Source: Cupriavidus pinatubonensis
GTDB lineage: Bacteria > Pseudomonadota > Gammaproteobacteria > Burkholderiales > Burkholderiaceae
DNA length: 64,000 bases
Assembly (NCBI RefSeq): GCF_019602855.1
Contig: NZ_CP080766.1
Coordinates: forward strand, 1,116,001 to 1,180,000
Direction: 5' to 3'
The notes under the pieces were generated by a model. It was not told the origin of the DNA and ran no database searches. It saw only the letters and a list, made by a program, of their open reading frames with translations. Shown here piece by piece: positions 7,824 through 15,528 of this stretch; the stretch's first letter is position 1, and each line of letters opens with the position of its first letter. The position numbers and the translations under genes were made by a program.

Positions 7824-8888
7824 TCACACGCGCCGGAACAGCGGGCTGCGCTGCGCATCGGCATCTGCTGCCGAGAGGAATTTCTCGGTGTAGATGTCCT
7901 CCTCGAAAAGCCGGCCCTGCATCAACGCGCCGATCGTGGCTTCCACCATCGGTGGGGGCCCGCAGAGGTACGCCTTGTGACCGGCGAACTGCCCGTCGAA
8001 CAGCGTCCGTGCGGCCTCGTGCGCATAGCCCCGCGCACCACGCCAGGCGCTGTCTTCTGGCTCGCCAGACAGCACGGGCACATACTGGAAGTTGGGGTGC
8101 CGCGCAGCCAGGTCGACGAACTCGTCGTGGCCGTACAGCTCTTCCAGGCTGCGCTGCCCGCTGATCAACGTGATGGGAAGCGCGCAGCCGCCCGCAAGCA
8201 GGTCAAGAATCATCGAGCGAGGGCTGGAAAGACCCGATCCCCCTGCGACGAACAGCATCGGCATGTCCGCCGACTGCCGCACGAAGAAGCGGCCATAGGG
8301 TCCAGTCACGCGCAGCGCGTCCCCGACCTGCACCTGCTCATGCAGCACGCCGGTTCCCGCCCCGCCGGGCACGCGGCGCACCTGCAACGCGATCTCGCCG
8401 GTTTCCGCGACTTCGGCGGGGGCGTTGGCGATCGAGAACGCACGCTGCTGCCCCAGCCCGGGAATCTCGACCATCACGTACTGGCCGGCCTGGAAGTCGA
8501 TCGGCTGGTCCAGCTTCAGGCGCAGCCCCTTGATCGTGGGCGTGAGCGTTTCGATGCGAGTCACCGTCGCCGCGAAATCGCGCACCGGGATGACGCGGGC
8601 GTCCGGCTCTTCATCGATGTCTGCTTCGATGCAGACATCGGTGAGCGCCGTCGCGCAGCAGGCGAGCGTCTTGCCCTCCTCCCGTTCGAAGTCCATCAGC
8701 GCGAACGGGTTGGCCGCGCCGTGGTCCACTTCTCCGCTGGTCACCTGTACCTTGCACGTGCCGCACAGCCCGTGCCCGCAGGCGTGCGGTATGTACACGC
8801 CAGAACGCAGCGCTGCGTCGAGCAGCGTCTGGCCCTCGGCCACGTCGAGCGTGGCGCCAAGGGGTTCAATGGTGATTTGATTGCACAT
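7824..8888 (-). CDS. dmpP: Phenol hydroxylase reductase component (P5)
   Basis: At 354 residues it carries an N-terminal [2Fe-2S] domain with ligands in ACGHGLCGTCKV and LACCAT, then an FAD domain (QRAFSIAN) and an NAD-binding domain (VAGGSGLSSPRSM, then YLCGPPPMVEA). It passes electrons from NADH to the diiron hydroxylase. The start at 8888 gives MCNQITIEPLGATLDVAEGQ, matching the DmpP N-terminus; an in-frame ATG at 8921 would overlap dmpO. The ribosome-binding site is weak and only four bases separate it from dmpO, so translation is probably coupled. Confidence 0.94.
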   Translation of the reverse strand: MCNQITIEPLGATLDVAEGQTLLDAALRSGVYIPHACGHGLCGTCKVQVTSGEVDHGAANPFALMDFEREEGKTLACCATALTDVCIEADIDEEPDARVIPVRDFAATVTRIETLTPTIKGLRLKLDQPIDFQAGQYVMVEIPGLGQQRAFSIANAPAEVAETGEIALQVRRVPGGAGTGVLHEQVQVGDALRVTGPYGRFFVRQSADMPMLFVAGGSGLSSPRSMILDLLAGGCALPITLISGQRSLEELYGHDEFVDLAARHPNFQYVPVLSGEPEDSAWRGARGYAHEAARTLFDGQFAGHKAYLCGPPPMVEATIGALMQGRLFEEDIYTEKFLSAADADAQRSPLFRRV

Positions 8889-8892
8889 GGCT

Positions 8893-9261
8893 TTAGCTGC
8901 AGGAACCGTTGATGCCGGCAAGGCCCGGCGTGCGAAAGCGGATGACGTCCTTGTGGCCCAGCCCGTTCGCGGCGAGCGAGGCGGCCGGGTCCGGCGTCCA
9001 CGGCTTGCCCGACCTGAACCACTGCACCGTGCTCCAGTCGATACGCTCGAAGTCAGGGTGCTCGGCGTAGACGCCGGGCAGCACCTGGCTGACGAGCGCG
9101 CCGAACGGCATCTCGGGCGGCAGCGGCACGCAGACCGGCGAGCAGAACATCAGGTGGTCTTCCCATCCGATGTACAGCAGCGGCGCGGGGAAGTTCTCAC
9201 GCACGTCCTTCATGGGGAACTGGTAAGGCACCCCGGCGGCGGGATTGGCGACGACACTCAT
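8893..9261 (-). CDS. dmpO: Phenol hydroxylase gamma-type subunit (P4)
   Basis: This 122-residue protein with YQFPMKDVRENFPAPLLYIGWEDHLMFCSPVC matches the DmpO component, the small third subunit of the (alpha-beta-gamma)2 hydroxylase. It has no catalytic metal site of its own and stabilises the oxygenase. The ATG overlaps the dmpN stop (ATGA) and is preceded by AGGAGAGAAAGC. Confidence 0.93.
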   Translation of the reverse strand: MSVVANPAAGVPYQFPMKDVRENFPAPLLYIGWEDHLMFCSPVCVPLPPEMPFGALVSQVLPGVYAEHPDFERIDWSTVQWFRSGKPWTPDPAASLAANGLGHKDVIRFRTPGLAGINGSCS

Positions 9262-10802
9262 GCTTTCTCTCCTGTCCAGGCGGCAAAGTTCTTCTGGTCC
9301 TCCGATCCCTCGAAGTCGAAGTTGTCCCGACCGATGTTCATTTCGTAGTACTGCAGGACGGCCGTCAGCGGATCGAAGCCTTCCGCTGTCGGGTCCGCGC
9401 CCTCGGGGAAGCAGTGCCCCTGGTAAATCTGGTGCACCGGCAGCCAGCTCTGCACGTACTTCTCCGGCTCGTCCTCGAAGATGTGCTGGCAGTGGTCGGA
9501 GCAGAAGTGATACCTGTTGCCGAAGTAGCTGGTCTCGCGGTAGCAGATCTTCGTGGCATCACCCGGCTCGGTAAAGAACATCGGGACCTGGCAGGTGGTG
9601 CACAGCATCGGCAGCGTCTTGTTGTAGAAGCGGCGGCCTTCGTCCGCGCGCTCGCGCCAGTACTCGAAGCGCGGGCGATACAGTTTGTCGAAGCTCTCGG
9701 GATACTTCTGCGACAGCCACTGCATTTCGTCGTCGTGCGGGATCCACGTATGGAAAGGCGCCGCGGCCCCGTAGTTGTAGAAGGTGGCCCACGCCTGGTG
9801 GCTGATGTGGTCCTTGCCCTCGCAGGCGTCCTTCCAGCCGCGCGGCTCACGGATGCCGTAGCGCGCGAGGTCCTTGAACAGCGCACCGCCGCTGCCTTCG
9901 GCGTACATCTCCCACGCCTCTTTCCAGCTCATCACGCGCTTGGGCAGCATGTAGTCCTGCATCATCGCCACGATGGTCAGCAGGCGGTAGCCGCGCCAGA
10001 ACCACTTGTCGATCCAGCGCTGCACGATGGGCACGTTGCCGGGATCCTGCTCGAGCATGAACTTGATGCACTCGATGCCCAGCGTCATGTGCCGCGACTC
10101 GTCGGACTGCGCCGAGAAGCCAAACGTGACGGTGCTCATATCGCCGTTGTGTGCCGCGCCAGACATGAAGGGCACGAACAGCAGGTTCGTCAGCACGTAC
10201 TCGAACGAAAAGCTCACGGCGGTCAGGAACTCGAATGGGCCTGCGGTGCAGGCATCCTCGAAGAACGACTTCGGCACGGACAGGTACCAGACACGGTCGA
10301 ACCAGTGGTGCGACCGGTGCAGGCCGTTGAAGTACTTGTTGTAGTGCGAGATTGCGTGCGTCTCGGTCTGGTAGTGGCGCAGTTCGTCGATGGACTGCAT
10401 CTGCGCGGCCACGCGCGCGCCCTCGCCCGTGAACTGACGGCCAACATGCGCAAAGCCACGGTGTGCGCAGTATTCGAGCGGCGTCACGCCCTGGAGGAAC
10501 AGTTTCAGTGCGTTGATGTAGCGGGCATCGCTGACGCCGAGCTGGCCGTTGTTCTGCGCGAAGGCCTCGATCACCGCATACAGCTTCTTTTCCTTCTCCC
10601 CCTGGTACTTCCAGTAGGCGTCCATCGTCAGGCGGAACGGGTCCTGCCACTTGTCCCAGTCGTGGATCTTGATGCCTTCGTAGGTGTCGTAGGGAAAGAC
10701 CTTGTCCATCGGCTGGTACGTGGTCTCCCAGCCTAGGCCGCGGGTCATGGCGGCGTACCGTTCCTTCAGGCCAAGCTTCTTCTTGGCAACGCGGGTATCC
10801 AT
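9258..10802 (-). CDS. dmpN: Phenol hydroxylase alpha (diiron oxygenase) subunit (P3)
   Basis: At 514 residues this is the catalytic subunit of a soluble diiron monooxygenase. Glu110, Glu140/His143 (DELRH), Glu201 and Glu235/His238 (DESRH) form the two half-sites. A C-terminal YHS-like region holds Cys residues (LCTTCQVPMFF, FCSDHCQHIFE). It hydroxylates phenol and methylphenols to catechols using O2 and electrons from DmpP, with DmpM as effector. AGAGGAGACACACC precedes the ATG. It can also oxidise benzene or toluene weakly in characterised relatives. Confidence 0.96.
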   Translation of the reverse strand: MDTRVAKKKLGLKERYAAMTRGLGWETTYQPMDKVFPYDTYEGIKIHDWDKWQDPFRLTMDAYWKYQGEKEKKLYAVIEAFAQNNGQLGVSDARYINALKLFLQGVTPLEYCAHRGFAHVGRQFTGEGARVAAQMQSIDELRHYQTETHAISHYNKYFNGLHRSHHWFDRVWYLSVPKSFFEDACTAGPFEFLTAVSFSFEYVLTNLLFVPFMSGAAHNGDMSTVTFGFSAQSDESRHMTLGIECIKFMLEQDPGNVPIVQRWIDKWFWRGYRLLTIVAMMQDYMLPKRVMSWKEAWEMYAEGSGGALFKDLARYGIREPRGWKDACEGKDHISHQAWATFYNYGAAAPFHTWIPHDDEMQWLSQKYPESFDKLYRPRFEYWRERADEGRRFYNKTLPMLCTTCQVPMFFTEPGDATKICYRETSYFGNRYHFCSDHCQHIFEDEPEKYVQSWLPVHQIYQGHCFPEGADPTAEGFDPLTAVLQYYEMNIGRDNFDFEGSEDQKNFAAWTGEKA

Positions 10803-10851
10803 GGTGTGTCTCCTCTTGTCGGTATGTGCGGTGCTGTACGTCCAGCGGCGT

Positions 10852-11121
10852 TCAGTGGTTCCAGCTCAACGTGAGCTGGTCGTCGTCTTCGTCGATGTGG
10901 CCCGACAGCGTGACCAGATTTACGTGAAGCTGCTGCAGGTCGAAGGGCCGGCCGGTCTGTTCCTCGATGGTTTCGCGACGGATGGTGAGCCGGCCGGGGG
11001 CATCGATCTTGACGAGCCCCGTGGGATAGCTGACGACCGCCTCGGGGTTGTCAGTCACGATCGCTTCGACGACCGGACGCGATTCCTCATTGGCCTGGAA
11101 GGCGATAAAGACCTGGGACAT
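10852..11121 (-). CDS. dmpM: Phenol hydroxylase activator/effector protein (P2)
   Basis: This 89-residue protein belongs to the MmoB/DmpM effector family: QVFIAFQANEESRPVVEAIV, then LTIRRETIEEQTGRPFDLQQLHVNLVTLSGHIDEDDDQLTLSWNH. It has no cofactor and binds the oxygenase to tune substrate access and turnover. A homologous effector (tmoD) is encoded in the divergent operon at 15199, so the window contains two such proteins. GAGGAACACCC precedes the ATG. Confidence 0.94.
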   Translation of the reverse strand: MSQVFIAFQANEESRPVVEAIVTDNPEAVVSYPTGLVKIDAPGRLTIRRETIEEQTGRPFDLQQLHVNLVTLSGHIDEDDDQLTLSWNH

Positions 11122-11159
11122 GGGTGTTCCTCTGCAAGAAGTCGGACGTGTGACGGGAA

Positions 11160-12167
11160 TCAGGGCGCGAGGCCGAGCTTCGCGGCGCGTGCATCGAGCG
11201 CCGCGCAGACTTCGCCGAGCGCGGCGGCACCGTTCTCACCGAGCGCCAGTTCGGCGACGGGCGCCAGGGCCTGCGCGGCGCGGCCGGCCCAGTGCCGGAA
11301 CCACTGCGTCAGTAGTTCGCGGTTCGCAGCCGCCTCGGGCTCGGCTGTCGCGACCATCGCCTTCACGACGGCGTCGATCCAGCGCGTGGTCTCGTCGTGC
11401 CACTCGGGCATGAAGCTGGTCAGCATGGCCGCCGCCGTGCCGCCATGCAGCGTGACGTGGTCATCGACGTAATGGCCGTAGACCAGCGGGTACAGCAGGC
11501 CATCGAGCGCAAGGTTCTGCGCGACGAACAGCTCCACCGGGTCCTGCACGACGAAGGTGTCCTCCACGTAGCGGCGCAGGTCCTGCCAGCACGGATCGTC
11601 GAGCCAGGCGCGCTTGCCAGCATCCAGCACGTCGGGCTCGTCCAGCGCCAGCGCCAGGCGGGTAATCAATTGCGCGATGCCGAGGTGGTCCATCGCATGG
11701 AACATCGCCGGCGCAGTGAACGCTGTCCCGTAGCCATAGGCGCAGATCGCTGCGTTGTTCATGTTCGCGCCCCAGGCCACGTGGCGTAGCGGCAGCAGTA
11801 CGTCGAGCAGCCGCGTGCGCAGCGCATCGCTCATCGAACCGGCCAGGCCGCGCGACTCCACGAACTGGAAGTTGGCCTCCACCGCCTCCTGCTGCCGCGC
11901 GCGGGTCATCGTCCACGTGGCGTAGTAGAACTGGCGCGGGTCCTTCAGGGCCTGCCAGTCGGCCAGACGGATACGGCTGCGGCTGGCGTCGAACAGTTCA
12001 TGCGCCGGGTCCCACGTCGGCCGGTAGTGGAAGTTGGCCATGGGCTGCCCGCCATAGGTGGCCTCCTGATAGCGGGTTGCGGCCTTGCCTTCGCCGACAA
12101 GTCGTGCAACGTGTGCGAACGTCTGCCGCAACGGCGTGATCTCGCGGGTCTGCAGATCGATATTCAT
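11160..12167 (-). CDS. dmpL: Phenol hydroxylase beta subunit (P1)
   Basis: The 335-residue protein is the non-catalytic diiron-oxygenase fold subunit, related to TmoE and MmoY. It has HYRPTWDPAHELFDASRSRIRLADWQALKDPRQFYYATWTMTRARQQEAVE near the N-terminus. It lacks the paired E-x-x-H metal motifs of dmpN, as expected. It pairs with DmpN to build the hydroxylase dimer. AGGAGACATCCGC lies before the ATG. Confidence 0.94.
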   Translation of the reverse strand: MNIDLQTREITPLRQTFAHVARLVGEGKAATRYQEATYGGQPMANFHYRPTWDPAHELFDASRSRIRLADWQALKDPRQFYYATWTMTRARQQEAVEANFQFVESRGLAGSMSDALRTRLLDVLLPLRHVAWGANMNNAAICAYGYGTAFTAPAMFHAMDHLGIAQLITRLALALDEPDVLDAGKRAWLDDPCWQDLRRYVEDTFVVQDPVELFVAQNLALDGLLYPLVYGHYVDDHVTLHGGTAAAMLTSFMPEWHDETTRWIDAVVKAMVATAEPEAAANRELLTQWFRHWAGRAAQALAPVAELALGENGAAALGEVCAALDARAAKLGLAP

Positions 12168-12220
12168 GCGGATGTCTCCTGGTGCTTTCTTGAAATGGGG
12201 CCTCGGCGGTCTGCGCCGCC

Positions 12221-12430
12221 TCAGTTTTCCAGCCTTGTCACCTGATGCCGGTCGCAGAAGGCCATGAAGGCCGGCTCCGGCAGCAGCAGGTCTACGCTCA
12301 ACTCCGGCCAGCCGATGGCGAACTCGAAGCTCACCAGCCCGTCGTCATGGCGCTCGACGCGGCTCACGAACTTGCGCGTGACATCGACATCGGGCAGTGC
12401 ATCGCCGGTTGTGGCGGAGGGGGAAATCAT
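12221..12430 (-). CDS. dmpK: Phenol hydroxylase assembly protein (P0), short form
   Basis: The 69-residue protein (VTRKFVSRVERHDDGLVSFEFAIGWPELSVDLLLPEPAFMAFCDRHQV) matches DmpK/PhlK, which helps load iron into the oxygenase and is not needed for turnover. There are two ATGs, at 12436 and 12430. GAGGA lies 1 base before the first and 7 bases before the second, so 12430 is preferred. It is shorter than the roughly 90-residue Pseudomonas protein. It is the first gene of the operon, 70 bases from the sigma-54 promoter. Confidence 0.88.
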   Translation of the reverse strand: MISPSATTGDALPDVDVTRKFVSRVERHDDGLVSFEFAIGWPELSVDLLLPEPAFMAFCDRHQVTRLEN

Positions 12431-12500
12431 GGGCATGTCCTCGTGGTGGTCGGTGAATCTGCGCTCGCCACTGCGCGGTGACGCGGTGACAGCCGGTCTT

Positions 12501-12516
12501 TGCAGAAGCTGTGCCA
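12501..12516 (-). promoter_or_regulatory. Sigma-54 promoter of the phenol hydroxylase operon
   Basis: Read leftward the sequence is TGGCACAGCTTCTGCA, with GG and GC separated by exactly ten bases as required for -24/-12 elements. It lies about 70 bases before dmpK. Sigma-54 dependence fits the XylR/DmpR-type activators encoded nearby. A close copy (TGGTACGGCTTCTGCA) precedes the FadL-type gene at 21141-21156. Confidence 0.85.
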
Positions 12517-12538
12517 GCCGATCGCCTGACTGATCAAA

Positions 12539-12563
12539 ATCTCGATATTTACAGGGAAAACCC
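12539..12563. promoter_or_regulatory. A/T-rich block shared with the tbuX promoter, possible IHF site
   Basis: The block contains CTCGATATTTACAGGGAAAA and is repeated almost exactly at 21178-21202. In both places it starts 22-23 bases upstream of the -24 element. Sigma-54 promoters of XylR/DmpR systems normally need IHF bending here, and AATCTCGATATTT is a partial IHF match. IHF binding is inferred. Confidence 0.6.
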
Positions 12564-12656
12564 CTAGCGGAACCGCGGTGCGCGCGATGGAAAGGCCACC
12601 TTTCCTCAGCCGCCGATGAGCGGCGAGTAGGCGACGAGTAGGCCGCTTACCGGGGA

Positions 12657-12711
12657 AATTTGATGATTTGATTGAATCGATTCGGAGCCATCTTCATTAA
12701 ATGATCGATTA
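12657..12711. promoter_or_regulatory. Upstream activator sites for XylR/DmpR-type regulator (dmp side)
   Basis: Two candidate sites are seen: TTTGATGATTTGATTGAATC near 12658-12680, and TCATTAAATGATCGATT at 12694-12710. The second matches 21311-21327 at 15 of 17 positions. They lie about 145-195 bases from the leftward sigma-54 promoter, the normal distance for enhancer sites. Confidence 0.6.
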
Positions 12712-12756
12712 CCCCCTGGTGATCACGCTAACCGTCTCATGCGCCAAATTCTCGAG

Positions 12757-12780
12757 ATTCTTATCAATTGATGAAACCGG
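12757..12780. promoter_or_regulatory. Upstream activator site with ATCAATTGAT core (tmo side)
   Basis: The sequence holds the palindrome ATCAATTGAT. Read leftward (TTTCATCAATTGATAAGAAT) it aligns with TTTCATCAAATGATCGAAT at 21310-21327. It is about 165-185 bases upstream of the rightward sigma-54 promoter at 12944, so it is a candidate enhancer of the toluene monooxygenase operon. Confidence 0.6.
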
Positions 12781-12943
12781 TGGCCGCGCGAAGATGGCGC
12801 GGATCTCATCAAAAACTGAAATCCACAGGCCTGGTCCCTTTTTGCGGCGCACAGGTCGGGGCCCCGAAATCCGGTGGAGTACCCCGCCATCCCTCACGTT
12901 CCAAGGGTTTTGCAATGCAGCATCACTGCACCGCCATGCCCGC

Positions 12944-12959
12944 TGGCATTGCATTTGCG
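12944..12959 (+). promoter_or_regulatory. Sigma-54 promoter of the toluene monooxygenase operon
   Basis: TGGCATTGCATTTGCG has GG and GC separated by ten bases, a strong -24/-12 match. It is about 87 bases before the tmoA start codon and diverges from the promoter at 12501-12516. Confidence 0.8.
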
Positions 12960-13045
12960 AAAGGGACAGCGACCCCGGGATCGCGGCCTTTCGCAACCGG
13001 GGCAGCAAAGCAAGAAAGACATGACATTCACCAAGGAGATATCCC

Positions 13046-14551
13046 ATGGCGCTTTTGGAACGCGCAGCGTGGTACGACATTGCCCGCACAACGAACTGGA
13101 CGCCGACGTACGTCGCCGAGTCCGACCTTTTCCCGGAGGTCATGGCAGGGGCGCAGGGCGTGCCCATGGAAATCTGGGAAACCTATGACGAGCCCTATAA
13201 GACGTCGTATCCGGAGTACGTCCGCATTCAGCGCGAGAAGGACGCCGGCGCCTATTCCGTGAAGGCCGCGCTCGAGCGCAGCCGCATGTTCGAGGACGCC
13301 GATCCCGGCTGGCTGTCGATCCTGAAGGCGCATTACGGCGCCATCGCGCTCGGCGAATACGCGGCGATGAGCGCGGAGGCGCGCATGGCCCGCTTCGGCC
13401 GCGCGCCAGGGATGCGCAACATGGCGACGTTCGGCATGCTCGACGAGAACCGTCACGGGCAATTGCAGCTCTACTTTCCGCACGACTACTGCCCGAAGGA
13501 CCGGCAATTTGACTGGGCGCACAAGGCCTATCACACCAACGAATGGGGCGCGATCGCCGCCCGCAGCACCTTCGACGACCTGTTCATGTCGCGAAGCGCG
13601 ATCGAGATCGCCGTGATGCTTACGTTTGCCTTCGAAACGGGTTTCACCAACATGCAGTTCCTCGGGCTGGCGGCCGATGCGGCGGAAGCCGGCGATTTCA
13701 CCTTCGCCAGCCTCATCTCGAGCATCCAGACGGACGAGTCGCGACACGCGCAGATCGGCGGCCCGGCACTGCAGATCCTGATCGCCAACGGGCGCAAGGA
13801 GCAGGCGCAGCAGCTCGTGGACGTCGCCATTGCACGCGCATGGCGCCTGTTCTCCCTGCTGACTGGCACGTCGATGGACTACGCCACGCCGCTGCAGCAT
13901 CGCAAGGAGTCATTCAAGGAGTTCATGACGGAATGGATCGTCGGCCAGTTCGAGCGCACGCTGATCGACCTCGGTCTCGACCTGCCCTGGTACTGGGACC
14001 AGATGATCAATGAGTTCGACTACCAGCACCATGCCTATCAGATGGGCATCTGGTTCTGGCGGCCGACCGTCTGGTGGAACCCGGCCGCCGGCATGACGCC
14101 GGACTGCCGTGACTGGCTCGAGGAAAAGTATCCCGGCTGGAACGACACGTTCGGCAAGGCCTGGGACGTCATCATCGACAACCTGCTTGCGGGCAGGAAG
14201 GAATTGACCGTCCCCGAGACCCTGCCCATCGTCTGCAACATGAGCCAGTTGCCAATCTGCGCGGTGCCCGGCAACGGCTGGAACGTCAGGGACTATCCGC
14301 TCGAGTACAACGGCCGCACGTACCACTTCAACTCCGAGATCGACCGCTGGGTCTTCCAGCAGGACCCGGTGCGCTACCGCGACCACCTGACCCTGGTCGA
14401 CCGTTTCCTCGCCGGGCACATCCAGCCGCCCGACCTGGGGGGCGCACTCCGGTACATGAACCTCGCCCCCGGCGAGATTGGCGACGACGCACACCAGTAC
14501 GCGTGGGTAGAGGCCTACCGCCGCCAGCGCGAACAGAACAAGGCCGCCTGA
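13046..14551 (+). CDS. tmoA: Toluene/benzene monooxygenase alpha (diiron oxygenase) subunit
   Basis: This 501-residue catalytic subunit has diiron ligands Glu104, Glu134/His137 (DENRH), Glu197 and Glu231/His234 (DESRH), numbered as in toluene-4-monooxygenase. The substrate-pocket residues Ile100, Gly103, Ala107, Gln141, Thr201 and Phe205 are also as I recall them for that enzyme. It hydroxylates toluene or benzene to methylphenols or phenol, and further to catechols in related enzymes. A strong site (AAGGAGATATCCC) precedes the ATG. Homologues are TmoA, TbuA1 and TouA. It heads a six-gene operon in tmoABCDEF order. Confidence 0.95.
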   Translation: MALLERAAWYDIARTTNWTPTYVAESDLFPEVMAGAQGVPMEIWETYDEPYKTSYPEYVRIQREKDAGAYSVKAALERSRMFEDADPGWLSILKAHYGAIALGEYAAMSAEARMARFGRAPGMRNMATFGMLDENRHGQLQLYFPHDYCPKDRQFDWAHKAYHTNEWGAIAARSTFDDLFMSRSAIEIAVMLTFAFETGFTNMQFLGLAADAAEAGDFTFASLISSIQTDESRHAQIGGPALQILIANGRKEQAQQLVDVAIARAWRLFSLLTGTSMDYATPLQHRKESFKEFMTEWIVGQFERTLIDLGLDLPWYWDQMINEFDYQHHAYQMGIWFWRPTVWWNPAAGMTPDCRDWLEEKYPGWNDTFGKAWDVIIDNLLAGRKELTVPETLPIVCNMSQLPICAVPGNGWNVRDYPLEYNGRTYHFNSEIDRWVFQQDPVRYRDHLTLVDRFLAGHIQPPDLGGALRYMNLAPGEIGDDAHQYAWVEAYRRQREQNKAA

Positions 14552-14575
14552 CGCGGCCATCAGATGGAGGATGAC

Positions 14576-14836
14576 ATGGCACTGTTTCCAGTGATTTCGA
14601 ATTTTCAGTACGACTTCGTGCTGCAGCTCGTCTCCGTCGATACGGAGAACTCGATGGACGAGGTAGCGGCGGCGGCCGCGCACCATTCAGTCGGCCGTCG
14701 CGTGGCGCCCCAGCCCGGCAAGGTCGTCCGGGTGCGGCGTCAGGGGGGCGACCAGTTCTACCCCCGCGACGCCCGGATTGGCGACACCGATATCAAGCCG
14801 ATGGAGTCGCTCGAATTCATCTTTTGCGATGCATGA
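14576..14836 (+). CDS. tmoB: Toluene monooxygenase gamma subunit
   Basis: At 86 residues, with MALFPVISNFQYDFVLQLVSVDTENSMDEVAAAAAHHSVGRRV, this is the TmoB/TbuU small subunit with a ubiquitin-like fold that stabilises the hydroxylase. GGAGGATGAC precedes the ATG at 14576; the in-frame ATG at 14564 overlaps that site and is rejected. It ends seven bases before tmoC. Confidence 0.93.
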   Translation: MALFPVISNFQYDFVLQLVSVDTENSMDEVAAAAAHHSVGRRVAPQPGKVVRVRRQGGDQFYPRDARIGDTDIKPMESLEFIFCDA

Positions 14837-14843
14837 GGTCACC

Positions 14844-15179
14844 ATGAATTTCCAGAAAGTCTCCACGCTCGACGAGTTGTGGGAAGGCGACATGGCCGAA
14901 GTGGAGGTGGACGGCCACGTCATCGTGCTCGTCCGCCCCGAAGGCGGCGCGCCACGCGCATTCCAGGGCATCTGTCCGCACCAGGACATTCCGCTCGCAG
15001 AGGGAAAGTTCGACGGGCGCGTGCTGATGTGCCGGGCCCACCAGTGGACCTTCGATGCCAACACAGGCAAGGGCATCAACCCCGGTGGGTGCCGGCTTGC
15101 CGAGTATGCCGTCAAGGTGGATGGCGACGACATCCTCATCGCTGTCGAGGGCGTCGAACCACTGTTCGCCAACTGCTGA
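14844..15179 (+). CDS. tmoC: Rieske [2Fe-2S] ferredoxin of toluene monooxygenase
   Basis: This 111-residue protein has Rieske ligands Cys44-x-His46 (CPH) and Cys63-x-x-His66 (CRAH), one position offset from T4moC. It carries electrons from the TmoF reductase to the diiron hydroxylase. The phenol hydroxylase of the divergent operon lacks such a ferredoxin and takes electrons directly from its reductase. The ATG at 14844 follows TGAGGTCACC, whose TGA is the tmoB stop. Confidence 0.95.
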   Translation: MNFQKVSTLDELWEGDMAEVEVDGHVIVLVRPEGGAPRAFQGICPHQDIPLAEGKFDGRVLMCRAHQWTFDANTGKGINPGGCRLAEYAVKVDGDDILIAVEGVEPLFANC

Positions 15180-15198
15180 TATTGCACAGGAATCGATC

Positions 15199-15516
15199 AT
15201 GAGCAAAGACCACAACACCGCCGAGGCCTACCGAAACAACCGCGTCGGCCCCGTACTGCGCGCGAGCAGCATCACGTCCGGCGTCATCGAGGCCGCGCAG
15301 GAAGACAACCCAGGGAAGGAAATCCGCGTCGACGACAAGCTCGCATACGTGCGCATCGACACCGACGGCGAACTGATCCTGCGCCGGGCCACGCTGGAGG
15401 ATGCGCTGGGCCGCCCGTTCAGGATGTCCGAGCTGGAGGTCAACCTCAGCTCGTTCGCGGGCCGCATCGAGACCACGGACGACTACGTCCGCTTCTATTA
15501 CGAAAAGACGCTGTAA
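15199..15516 (+). CDS. tmoD: Toluene monooxygenase effector protein
   Basis: This 105-residue MmoB/DmpM-family protein has RVGPVLRASSITSGVIEAAQEDN, then LILRRATLEDALGRPFRMSELEVNLSSFAGRIETTDDYVRFYY. It binds the hydroxylase and improves coupling and regiospecificity. It is longer at the N-terminus than DmpM, as usual for the toluene enzymes. The start at 15199 follows CAGGAATCGATC. Confidence 0.93.
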   Translation: MSKDHNTAEAYRNNRVGPVLRASSITSGVIEAAQEDNPGKEIRVDDKLAYVRIDTDGELILRRATLEDALGRPFRMSELEVNLSSFAGRIETTDDYVRFYYEKTL

Positions 15517-15528
15517 CCGGAGACGAGC

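Noticed and set aside
12757..12780. Reading the ATCAATTGAT palindrome as an IHF site
   Set aside because: It matches part of the IHF consensus, but the dyad symmetry and its match to the other activator sites fit an enhancer better.
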